Translations under genes and position numbers: made by a program
Notes under the pieces: model-generated
What the model was told of the DNA's origin: nothing
Databases searched by the model: none
Seen by the model: only the letters and a program-made list of their open reading frames with translations
Shown here: one piece after another, positions 17,301 through 25,046 of the stretch
How positions within the stretch are numbered: the first letter of the stretch is position 1
Layout: every line of letters starts with the position of its first letter
Origin: an uncultured Collinsella sp.
GTDB lineage: Bacteria > Actinomycetota > Coriobacteriia > Coriobacteriales > Coriobacteriaceae
Direction of reading: 5' to 3'
DNA length: 64,000 nucleotides
Assembly: GCA_900541035.1 (NCBI GenBank)
Contig: UQIN01000008.1
Location: forward strand, 1-64,000

Positions 17301-18217
17301 GACAGAACACCCCACGAAAGATCGGCGCCTTGCAGCCCAGCAGCCCAAGCAGAAGCGGCCATACCACGCTTGCCATCGGGCTTAACCTCGAGCAGTTCAA
17401 CCGCACCATCGGAAAGGCCAAGGAAAACACGCTTGGCCTTAATGAGAACCTGACCCTCGCCAAGCGACACATCAGCCGGCGCAGCATCGAGCACGCGCAC
17501 GGTCTTGCCGGCAATCACGCAACGAGCAGGCGCAGTATCGGACGAAGCGAGCACATGACGCACGCAATCGAGCGCAGCCATCTGCGGATCCAGACGCATC
17601 TCCAGCTTGAAAATCTTGGCAGCATGGGTAACGAGCGCCTCATCCTGTTCAGTCCACACGGCGGTGCCATCGGCAAGAGAAGGAAGCGTATCGGCAAGCA
17701 GTTTGCCGCCAAGCTCACCAAGCTCCATGGTCAGCGCCTCAGCATGCTTACCGGCAACCGACGTGGAGGCCTGGGCACAATAAGCACCAGTATCCACGCC
17801 ATGCCCAATACGCATAATGGAAACGCCAGCAACCTCGTCACCAGCAAGAATGGCACGCTGAATAGGAGCAGCCCCACGCCAACGAGGCAGCAAGGACGCA
17901 TGAACATTCACAATACCAAGCGGCGCCATATGCAGCACGTCATCCGGCAAAATGCAACCATAGGCAGCCACGCAGAAAATGTCAGCCTGGGCAGCCTTGA
18001 GCGCCTCAACGACCTCAGGCGTCATACGATTAGCCTCAATAACCGGCAACTCTAGCTCAAGCGCCTTGGCCTTAACAGGAGACGGCTCAAGTTTCTTACC
18101 ACGCCCACGAACAGCATCAGGGCGAGTAATAACAAGCGCAATCTCATTCCCAGCCGCAACAAGCGAAGTCAACGAAGGCACAGCAAAATCAGGCGTACCC
18201 ATAAACACAATACGCAT
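17297..18217 (-). CDS. fmt: Methionyl-tRNA formyltransferase
   Basis: Formylates initiator Met-tRNA with 10-formyl-THF so translation can start with fMet. The 306-residue protein begins MRIVFMGTPDFAVPSL and carries the formyl-THF site VNVHASLLPRWRGAAPIQ, with the C-terminal tRNA-binding domain following. GAGGGGAGA precedes the ATG by about 8 nt. It overlaps rsmB by 4 nt. The deformylase gene def lies 320 nt upstream in the same direction, separated by a palindromic repeat and an AT-rich stretch. Confidence 0.95.
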   Translation of the reverse strand: MRIVFMGTPDFAVPSLTSLVAAGNEIALVITRPDAVRGRGKKLEPSPVKAKALELELPVIEANRMTPEVVEALKAAQADIFCVAAYGCILPDDVLHMAPLGIVNVHASLLPRWRGAAPIQRAILAGDEVAGVSIMRIGHGVDTGAYCAQASTSVAGKHAEALTMELGELGGKLLADTLPSLADGTAVWTEQDEALVTHAAKIFKLEMRLDPQMAALDCVRHVLASSDTAPARCVIAGKTVRVLDAAPADVSLGEGQVLIKAKRVFLGLSDGAVELLEVKPDGKRGMAASAWAAGLQGADLSWGVLS

Positions 18218-18537
18218 AAAGGACGTCTCCCCTCAACAAAAGCCGAGACGGCTACAAATAACAGCGGAAAGCCAAGTACCCAGCCCTTCCGCAATAACAA
18301 TTCAACAAAAACAAATATACCCAAAAACAAAGAAAGAGCCGCATAAAAGCAGCCCTCCCAACAAAGCACCTATCAGCGAAGACGCCCTTCCCTGGCCCGA
18401 CGGCACCCGGGCGAGACAAGCAGCGTCAACGTAGTCCCCGGAGCGCCCGCCTATATCGTCCCGCGCGCAGTTTCGCAGCACAGCGAGAATGTTTGAGCAC
18501 GGGATGATATAGGCGGGCACCCCGGGGACGGACAAAC
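18218..18537. other. Non-coding spacer between def and fmt
   Basis: A 320-base gap inside an otherwise contiguous gene series. Bases 18238-18370 are unusually A-rich on the plus strand and contain no credible gene; a short hairpin AGCCG-TCT-CGGCT followed by TTTTG (minus strand, about 18237-18253) lies just ahead of fmt. The remainder is the palindromic element at 18434-18529. Confidence 0.6.
18434..18529. repeat. Long imperfect palindrome with 36-nt centre
   Basis: Arms of 30 bp (18434-18463 and 18500-18529, three mismatches; ends GTCCCCGG/CCGGGGAC, inner part GCCCGCCTATATC) enclose a 36-nt centre containing AGTTTCGCA and GAGCA. The centre faintly resembles the conserved core at 24897-24965 but lacks its internal hairpin. 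Confidence 0.7.
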
Positions 18538-19074
18538 CTACTCCGTCTCGCCCGGTCGAGCGCCGCGGGCCAGGGCGTCCTGGTACTCCTTGACGGCCTT
18601 GATCCTCTGCATCGGCTTCAATCGCTCGAACATGGTGTTGCCGTGCAAGTGATCGATCTCGTGCTGCAGGCACACGCAGAACAGGTCGCCCGTGGCCTCG
18701 TAGCGAATCAGGTTGGCGTCCAAGTCGTACGCCTCGACGACGACATGGTCAGGACGCTCGATCTCGCAGCTAATGCCGGGGATGGACAGGCAGCCCTCGC
18801 TAAACGGCACCAGATGGTCGCTCTGCTCCACAATCACGGGATTGATGAGCACGTACGGGTCGTAGTCGTTTTTGTCGCTGTAGTCGCAGTCGATGGTGAC
18901 GAGCTGAATGAGCTCGCCGATCTGCGGGGCAGCCAGGCCGCAGCCGCCGTTCTCGAACATCATCTTCTTCATCTTCTCGGCAAGCGTCTCGATCGCCGGG
19001 GTGATCTCCTCGATGACGGCGCACTCCTGGCGCAGACGAGGGTCGGGCGACAGTACGATTCCGTTGGCTTCCAT
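18538..19074 (-). CDS. def: Peptide deformylase
   Basis: Removes the N-formyl group from nascent proteins; Fe(II)/Zn metalloenzyme. All three family motifs are present in the 178-residue protein: GCGLAAPQIG (44-53), EGCLSIPG (93-100, metal-binding Cys) and HEIDH (138-142, two metal-binding His and the catalytic Glu). ATG 19074 is used because GAAAGG stands 7 nt before it; the upstream ATG at 19080 would abut the ribosome site. It begins 19 nt after priA. The C-terminus runs into the palindromic spacer. Confidence 0.95.
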   Translation of the reverse strand: MEANGIVLSPDPRLRQECAVIEEITPAIETLAEKMKKMMFENGGCGLAAPQIGELIQLVTIDCDYSDKNDYDPYVLINPVIVEQSDHLVPFSEGCLSIPGISCEIERPDHVVVEAYDLDANLIRYEATGDLFCVCLQHEIDHLHGNTMFERLKPMQRIKAVKEYQDALARGARPGETE

Positions 19075-19092
19075 GGCCATCCTTTCGGGTTG

Positions 19093-21546
19093 TTACATCA
19101 AATCATAGGCGTCGACGTCAACGCTCACGCTCACGCCGCGCACAGAGCCCACCTCTTTGAGGCAGGCGTCGATATCATCAGAGACATGGTACCCCACGGG
19201 CGACTTCACAAGCAGATGGAAGCGGTAACGGTCCTTGGCTCTCTCGATTACACACGAAGCCGGGCCCAGCACCTGCGGCACGGCACTCCCCGCCTGCAAA
19301 AAGTCGGGCGCGGCAGCATGCCAACGGCGCTTGAGGAGCTTTGCAATGCGCCCGATGTAGTCCTGTGCTTCGTCTCGGTTCGCCGACCACACCAAGATGT
19401 TGACCAGGCGAACAAAAGGCGGGTACAGCGCGTCGCGGCGCTGGTCCAGGTCGTAGTCGGTAAAGATCGAACGGTCATGCTCAGCGACGGCGCGAATGAC
19501 CGGGTCCTCGGGCAGGTAGGTCTGGATGATGACCTCGCCGGGGCGATCACCACGACCGGCACGGCCGGCGACTTGCTCCAGCAGATCGTAGGCGCGCTCC
19601 CCTGCGCGGAAGTCCGGCAGCTTGAGGGCGAAGTCGGCATTGACCACGCCCACGAGCGTGACCTCGGGAAAGTCGAGGCCCTTTGCGATCATTTGGGTGC
19701 CCAGCAGCACCGCGCAATCGGCGGCATCGAACTTCTCAAGCAGCTTTTTGTGCGCATCCTTGCCGCGCGTGGAATCGGCATCCATACGAATAATGGCGAC
19801 GTCCTCGGGCAACATCTGGTGCAGTGCGTCCTCGATCTGCTGCGTACCCAAGCCCATTTTTGCCAGGTAGCGACTGCCACATTTGGGGCAACGGCTCGTG
19901 GGCGCGGGATACGGCTGCACGCGCCAAGACGAACCGCATGTGTGACACTGCAGCGTGTGCGTGCGCTCGTGATACGTAAGCGCGGTGGAGCAGTGGTTGC
20001 AGGTGGGGACGCAGCCGCACTCGCGGCACATAAGGAACGGCGCAAAGCCACGGCGGTTATGCAGCAACACGGCCTTCTCGCGGCGCTCGACCACACGCTC
20101 CAGGCCTTCCATCAGCGGTTTTGAGAACATAGAGCGGCTGCCGTGCGAGAACTCGCGGCGCAGGTCGGCAATGCGGACTGTCGGCAGCACGGCGTGTCCC
20201 GGGCGCTCGGGCATCTCGACGCGCGTCCAGGTGGCACCGTTATACGTGCCACGGCGGCAGCGGTCGAGGGCCTCAGCAGAAGGCGTGGCCGAGCCCAGCG
20301 CGAGCGGGCAGCGATAGCGACGCGCCATCTCGGCCGCCACTTCGCGCGCATGGTAGCGCGGACTAGAGCCCTGCTTATAGCTGGTCTCGTGCTCCTCGTC
20401 GATGATGATGAGGCCTAGATCGCTGAGCGGGCAAAAGAGCGCCGAGCGGGCGCCCACGACCACGCGCGCGGCACCGCTGGCGACCATATCCCATTGGTCC
20501 AAGCGTTCACCGGCCGAAAGGCGCGAGTGGAAGACCGCAACCGTTTCGCCAAAGCGCGAGCGAAAACGGCCGACGGTCTGGGCCGTCAGCGAGATCTCGG
20601 GCACGAGCACGCAGGCCGAACGGCCGGCTGCCAGCACGCGCTCGATGGCGGAGAGGTAGACCTCGGTTTTGCCGGAACCGGTGACGCCATCGACGAGCAC
20701 CACGTCGCCGTGTGCATCCAGGCGAGCTCGCTCAATCTGCGCGAGCGCCTGCTGCTGGCCGTTGGTGAGTGCCACCGGCGCCTTACCGCTCGCCGAGGAC
20801 AGCGTGGTCTGCTCGCTGCAGCCACGCCACGCACGGCGCTCTTCCACCACCACGACACCGCGTTTTTCAAGCGCCTTGATGGTCGCCGACATGCTGTTAT
20901 AGAGCAGGTTGAGGTCGCGCGTCGTGACCGGGCCGCATTGGAGCGCCTCGATGAGCTGACGTTGGCGAACCGCTGTCTTGGGCGGCGTGTAGTCGAAACC
21001 CTCGGGCGTGAGCATGACCCAGCGGTTTTGGATAGGCTTGACGGCGGGGCGCTCAACCGTCCACACGCCGTCATCGCCCTTGACCACGCGCGGACTTCCA
21101 CCCGGGGGCAAGAACAAACGCAGGCACTCGGAAAGCGTCGCGACATACTCGCGGCTCATCCAGCGTGCGATACGGGCAGCCTCGACAGTAAAGAGCGGTT
21201 TGCTGAGGATAGCCTCGATGGGCTTGATGCGTGCGGGGTCGAGGGCGATGTTGCCTTGTAGGTCGCCCAGCTCAGGCGCAATGTCGACAATATAGCCCGC
21301 GGCGGCACGGTTACCAAAGTGGACCAGGACCGTTGATCCGATCTGCGCTTCGCTAGCAAGAGGTTGAGGAATGCCATAGGCAAACGGCTCGGACAGCGCA
21401 CGCGTTGGGATGTCGAGAACCACGCTCGCATAGGCGGCGATGGGCTCAGGTGCGGGCTCGGGCTGCGCCGGGGCGGCGGCAGGAGCCGCGGATTTCGGAG
21501 CTTCCTCCGGATCCGGCGAACCAAACAGCGAAAGTTGCTCGGCCAT
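19093..21546 (-). CDS. priA: Primosomal protein N' (PriA replication-restart helicase)
   Basis: Reloads the replication machinery at stalled forks. The N-terminal ~50 residues are Ala/Pro-rich. Then come the 3'-end DNA-binding domain and a superfamily-2 helicase: VDGVTGSGKTEVY (Walker A), DEEHETSYKQ (Walker B), and the zinc module with CRECGC, CNHCS, CHTCG and CPKCG pairs inserted before the last helicase motifs (MIAKGLDFP, QVAGRAGRGDRPG). About 817 residues from ATG 21546, slightly longer than usual because of the N-terminal extension. It heads the priA-def-fmt-rsmB series and is separated from gltX by a terminator. Confidence 0.95.
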   Translation of the reverse strand: MAEQLSLFGSPDPEEAPKSAAPAAAPAQPEPAPEPIAAYASVVLDIPTRALSEPFAYGIPQPLASEAQIGSTVLVHFGNRAAAGYIVDIAPELGDLQGNIALDPARIKPIEAILSKPLFTVEAARIARWMSREYVATLSECLRLFLPPGGSPRVVKGDDGVWTVERPAVKPIQNRWVMLTPEGFDYTPPKTAVRQRQLIEALQCGPVTTRDLNLLYNSMSATIKALEKRGVVVVEERRAWRGCSEQTTLSSASGKAPVALTNGQQQALAQIERARLDAHGDVVLVDGVTGSGKTEVYLSAIERVLAAGRSACVLVPEISLTAQTVGRFRSRFGETVAVFHSRLSAGERLDQWDMVASGAARVVVGARSALFCPLSDLGLIIIDEEHETSYKQGSSPRYHAREVAAEMARRYRCPLALGSATPSAEALDRCRRGTYNGATWTRVEMPERPGHAVLPTVRIADLRREFSHGSRSMFSKPLMEGLERVVERREKAVLLHNRRGFAPFLMCRECGCVPTCNHCSTALTYHERTHTLQCHTCGSSWRVQPYPAPTSRCPKCGSRYLAKMGLGTQQIEDALHQMLPEDVAIIRMDADSTRGKDAHKKLLEKFDAADCAVLLGTQMIAKGLDFPEVTLVGVVNADFALKLPDFRAGERAYDLLEQVAGRAGRGDRPGEVIIQTYLPEDPVIRAVAEHDRSIFTDYDLDQRRDALYPPFVRLVNILVWSANRDEAQDYIGRIAKLLKRRWHAAAPDFLQAGSAVPQVLGPASCVIERAKDRYRFHLLVKSPVGYHVSDDIDACLKEVGSVRGVSVSVDVDAYDLM

Positions 21547-21585
21547 GGCCCCAGCACCTCCCATCCCATTCGTCTACAGAAACAA

Positions 21586-21612
21586 GAACCCCGCTCAGGG
21601 TGAACGGGGCTC
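21586..21612 (-). terminator. Terminator between gltX and priA
   Basis: CCCCG (21589-21593) pairs with CGGGG (21605-21609); on the minus strand the second arm is followed by TTCTTGTTTCT. It lies just past the gltX stop and before the priA start. Confidence 0.6.
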
Positions 21613-21635
21613 GGATACAAACGTTTGCGCAGCTG

Positions 21636-23111
21636 CTACAGCGCCATCGTGCGGGCGCGATCGATGCGCGCCAGGCAGTCGTCGCGGCCGACGAGCGCCA
21701 TGGTCTCGCCCAGCGGAGGGCTCACCATGTTGCCGCAGACGGCGACGCGCACGGCCTGGAACACCACGCGCTTCTTAAGGTCCATCTGCTCGGGCAGCGG
21801 CTCAAGCGCGGCGTCGATGTTGGCGGCCGTCCACTCGTCCACGCCCTCGAGCGCGGCCTTGGCGGCGTCCAGAATGGCACCCATGCCCTCCTTGGCCAGG
21901 CCCTTGTTGACGGACTTCTCGTCATACTCGAGCGTCTCGGCCGTGGCAAAGATGGGAGCGGCGACGGTCACGGCGTCGGCCGGCATCTTGGTGCGCGGCT
22001 TGACGATGGCGGCAAGCGCATCGATCCAATCCTCGCCGTACTCGACATTGCCCTCGATGAGGCCTGCCTCGTGCAGTTCGGGGACCATGATCTCGTCGGC
22101 AAACTGAGTATCGGACATGCCGTTGATGTACTCGGCATTGACCCAGTCGAGCTTCTTGGGGTCGAAGGTCGCCGGGTTCTTGGAGATGCGGTCGAGCGAG
22201 AACTTGCTGGCCAGGACATCACGCGGGATGATCGTAGTCTCGCCGTCGAGCGACCAGCCGAGCAGCGCCAGGTAGTTGACGAACGCGTCAGGCAGGTAGC
22301 CGGCATCGCGATACTCCTCCACCGAGGTGGCGCCATGGCGCTTGGAGAGCTTCTTGCCGTCGGCGCCCAGGATCATGGAGATGTGGGCGAACGTGGGCAC
22401 GGGCGCGCCGAGGGCCTCGTAGACCATGACCTGGCGCGGGGTGTTGGACAGATGATCGTCGCCGCGGATGACGTGGGTGATCTTCATCATGGCGTCGTCG
22501 ACGACGGTCGCGAAGTTATACGTGGGCGTGCAATCGGAGCGGAAGATGACAAAGTCGTCGAGCTCCTTGGCGTCGAAGGTCACCTCGCCGTGGACGGCGT
22601 CGTGGATGACGACGTCGCCGCGGTCCTCGGGCACCTTGATGCGCAGGACATAGGACTCGCCGGCCTCGATGCGGCGGCGGGCCTCCTCGGGATCAAGATC
22701 GCGGCAACGGCGCTGATAGCCCTGGAAGGGGTCCTTGCGCTCCTGCGCGGCCTTGCGGTCGGCGTCGAGCTGCTCCTTGGTGCAGAAGCAGGGATAGGCC
22801 TTGCCCTCGTCCCAAAGCTTCTGGGCGGCCTGCTTGTACAGGTCCAGGCGCTCGGTCTGGGCGTAGGGACCAAAGTCCCCGCCCACCTCGGGACCCTCGT
22901 CCCAGTCCAGGCCCAGCCAACGCATGGCGCGCAGGATGATCTGCGTGTTCTCGTCGGTGGAGCGGGTGGGGTCGGTGTCGTCGATGCGCAGGATGAACGT
23001 GCCGCCGTTAGCGCGGGCGAAAGCCCAGTTATAGATAGCGGTGCGGGCGCCGCCGATGTGCAGCTTGCCCGTCGGTGAGGGTGCAAAGCGGACGCGAACG
23101 TCTGATGCCAT
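21636..23111 (-). CDS. gltX: Glutamyl-tRNA synthetase
   Basis: Charges tRNA-Glu in a class I reaction. The HIGH-type motif appears as APSPTGKLHIGG near residue 10 and the KMSKS-type motif as KKLSKRHGA; the full 491-residue length is normal. ATG 23111 was chosen because the family always begins a few residues before VRVRFAPSPTG and GAGGAGA lies 5 nt upstream; the longer frame would run into the palindromic repeat. The only tRNA gene in the window is also tRNA-Glu, but it is 33 kb away. Confidence 0.95.
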   Translation of the reverse strand: MASDVRVRFAPSPTGKLHIGGARTAIYNWAFARANGGTFILRIDDTDPTRSTDENTQIILRAMRWLGLDWDEGPEVGGDFGPYAQTERLDLYKQAAQKLWDEGKAYPCFCTKEQLDADRKAAQERKDPFQGYQRRCRDLDPEEARRRIEAGESYVLRIKVPEDRGDVVIHDAVHGEVTFDAKELDDFVIFRSDCTPTYNFATVVDDAMMKITHVIRGDDHLSNTPRQVMVYEALGAPVPTFAHISMILGADGKKLSKRHGATSVEEYRDAGYLPDAFVNYLALLGWSLDGETTIIPRDVLASKFSLDRISKNPATFDPKKLDWVNAEYINGMSDTQFADEIMVPELHEAGLIEGNVEYGEDWIDALAAIVKPRTKMPADAVTVAAPIFATAETLEYDEKSVNKGLAKEGMGAILDAAKAALEGVDEWTAANIDAALEPLPEQMDLKKRVVFQAVRVAVCGNMVSPPLGETMALVGRDDCLARIDRARTMAL

Positions 23112-23193
23112 GGAAATCTCCTCGTTTGCAGGATGGATGTCTAACCGCATCAGTATAAAGCAACAAAGCGACCTCCGCACAAAGGGCACCGAC

Positions 23194-23314
23194 CTACTCA
23201 TTGGGGACAGACTTAAATGACCAGTCGTTGGAGACGTTCTTAGTTTAAGGCTGGTCATTTATGTCCGTCCCCAATGAGTAAGGCTGGTCATTTAAGTCTG
23301 TCCCCAATGAGTAG
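23194..23314. repeat. Palindromic element with one left arm and two right arms
   Basis: A 31-nt left arm (23194-23224, contains TTGGGGACAGACTTAAATG) has two inverted partners: 23251-23280 (three substitutions) and 23284-23314 (perfect). The two right arms are direct repeats 3 nt apart. It fills most of the gltX-metK gap. This GGGGACAGAC-type sequence resembles REP elements moved by REP-associated tyrosine transposases, though none is visible here. Confidence 0.8.
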
Positions 23315-23348
23315 GTGCGGAAAGGGTGTGAATGTTTGATTTACGCGC

Positions 23349-23421
23349 TATGATGTGCCCTTGCATAGAGAGCCTGGCGGAATGGTAACGGTCGCCGGGA
23401 CACGTTTTTGAAAGGACAATC
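23349..23421 (+). promoter_or_regulatory. metK leader with hairpin and T-run
   Basis: TATGAT (23349-23354) is a fair -10 box. Within the following leader CCTGGCG (23373-23379) pairs with CGCCGGG (23393-23399) and is followed by ACACGTTTTTG, an arrangement that can terminate transcription before metK. GAAAGGACAATC then precedes the ATG. I could not match it to a SAM riboswitch class. Confidence 0.45.
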
Positions 23422-24702
23422 ATGTCAGAAGAACTTCGTTCCATCCCACCCCAACACGGGTCCTTCGTATTTACGTCGGAGTCGGTGACCGAAGGTCATC
23501 CCGATAAGATCGCTGACCAGATCAGCGACGCCGTCCTCGACGCAATCCTCGCCAAAGAAATAGAGCTCCAGGAGCAGGGCTACATCGCCCCCAACGGCGT
23601 GCCGGCCAACGTGGAGAACGTCCGCTGCGCCTGCGAGACCCTCGTGACCACCGGCACCGTCATCGTCGCCGGCGAGATTCGCACCCAGGCCTACGTCGAC
23701 GTACAGGAAATCGCCCGCGGTGTTATCCGCCGCATTGGCTACAACCGTGCCAAGTTCGGTTTTGACTGCGACACCTGCGGCGTTATGAGCCTCATCCACG
23801 AACAGTCACCCGATATCGCCCAGGGCGTTGACGAGTCCTTCGAGACCCAGACCGGCGCTACCACCGACCCGATCGACCTGATCGGTGCCGGCGACCAGGG
23901 CATGATGTTCGGTTATGCCTCCAACGAGACCAAGACCCTCATGCCCATGCCACACTACCTGGCAAGCCGCCTGGCCGAGCGCCTGGCCGCCGTGCGTCAC
24001 GACGGTACCCTCGCCTATCTGCGTCCCGACGGCAAGACCCAGGTCACCGTGCGCTACGAGGAAGGCAAGCCCGTCGAGGTCACGACCATCGTCATCTCCA
24101 CGCAGCACGCCGCCGAGATCGAGGACATGGGCAAGATCAAGGCCGACCTCATCGAGCACGTCATCACCCCGGTCATGGCCGCCGAGAACATGCCGTGGGA
24201 CAACGCCGACATCTATGTGAACCCCACCGGTCGCTTTGTCGTGGGCGGCCCCATGGGCGACACGGGCCTCACCGGCCGTAAGATCATCGTCGACACCTAC
24301 GGCGGTTACGGCCGTCACGGCGGCGGCGCCTTTAGCGGCAAGGACTGCACCAAGGTCGACCGTTCCGCCGCATACGCCGCGCGCTGGGTCGCCAAGAACG
24401 TGGTGGCCGCCGGCCTGGCAGACCGCTGCGAGGTCGAGCTGGCCTACGCCATCGGCGTGTCCAAGCCGCTGTCGATCATGGTCGACACCTTCGGTACCGC
24501 GCATGTTGCCGAAGACAAGATCGTCGAGGCCGTCGAGAAGACCTTCGACCTGCGCCCGGGCGCCATCATCCGCGACCTGGACCTGCGCCGACCGATTTAC
24601 GAGAAGACGGCAGCCTACGGCCACTTCGGCCGCGAAGACGCCAACTTCACCTGGGAGAAAACCGACCGAGTCGAAGAACTCAAAGCAGCCTGCGGCCTGT
24701 AA
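23422..24702 (+). CDS. metK: S-adenosylmethionine synthetase
   Basis: Forms S-adenosylmethionine from methionine and ATP. Signature segments are ESVTEGHPDKIADQISDA, GAGDQGMMFGYA, and GGYGRHGGGAFSGKD, covering the ATP, methionine and metal sites. 426 residues, a little longer than the 390-400 usual, through short N-terminal additions and loops. Start fixed by GAAAGGACAATC. A single-gene unit with its own leader hairpin and a strong terminator; SAM made here also serves the cobalamin methyltransferases encoded further along. Confidence 0.96.
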   Translation: MSEELRSIPPQHGSFVFTSESVTEGHPDKIADQISDAVLDAILAKEIELQEQGYIAPNGVPANVENVRCACETLVTTGTVIVAGEIRTQAYVDVQEIARGVIRRIGYNRAKFGFDCDTCGVMSLIHEQSPDIAQGVDESFETQTGATTDPIDLIGAGDQGMMFGYASNETKTLMPMPHYLASRLAERLAAVRHDGTLAYLRPDGKTQVTVRYEEGKPVEVTTIVISTQHAAEIEDMGKIKADLIEHVITPVMAAENMPWDNADIYVNPTGRFVVGGPMGDTGLTGRKIIVDTYGGYGRHGGGAFSGKDCTKVDRSAAYAARWVAKNVVAAGLADRCEVELAYAIGVSKPLSIMVDTFGTAHVAEDKIVEAVEKTFDLRPGAIIRDLDLRRPIYEKTAAYGHFGREDANFTWEKTDRVEELKAACGL

Positions 24703-24740
24703 TTGGGAACCGCTAAGGTCATAACAACATATGCACTTTC

Positions 24741-24777
24741 AAAAGAAGTACCGGTCCCAAACGGTACTTCTTTTTTA
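24741..24777 (+). terminator. Strong intrinsic terminator of metK
   Basis: AAGAAGTACCG (24743-24753) pairs with CGGTACTTCTT (24762-24772), directly followed by TTTTT. Confidence 0.88.
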
Positions 24778-24870
24778 TTTAAAGGTGGTGAAGATGAGCC
24801 TACCTGGGACATGGAATAAATCACAGGCCGATAAATTTTGCAGCAGAGCGACTCCAACCATGTATCCTAA

Positions 24871-24991
24871 GTTCCGAGGGCTTTAGTATTTGGTCGATCG
24901 CGAGTTCCGCACGAGCCGGAGGCCACTTAATGTGGCCTCCGTGCGAGCAGGACTGTCCGAGCAGGCGACCAAATACTAAAGCCCTCGGAAC
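24871..24991 (+). repeat. Conserved-core palindromic element, copy A
   Basis: Perfect 26-bp arms (24871-24896 and 24966-24991; ends GTTCCGAGGG/CCCTCGGAAC) enclose a 69-nt core (24897-24965). The core begins ATCGCGAGTTCCGCACGAGC, contains hairpin GGAGGCCAC-TTAAT-GTGGCCTCC and ends with CGTGCGAGCAGGACTGT plus AGCAGG. The same core recurs reverse-complemented at 62620-62687. A possible extended -10 (TGTATCCT, 24861-24868) would start a transcript at the left arm, and the serine dehydratase ATG lies 56 nt after the right arm. Confidence 0.85.
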
Positions 24992-25046
24992 GGCGGGACA
25001 GAGTATGCCCCGCCCCTCGGGACGACGGGATAGATAAGGAGCACCC

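Noticed and set aside
21405..23078. 557-residue + frame opposite gltX (and a similar 493-residue one opposite priA at 18643-20124)
   Set aside because: Opposite-strand shadows of well-identified housekeeping genes without motifs or start signals.
23360..23421. metK leader as a known SAM riboswitch class
   Set aside because: Too short and lacking the recognisable sequence blocks of the classes I know; kept only as an unassigned leader hairpin.
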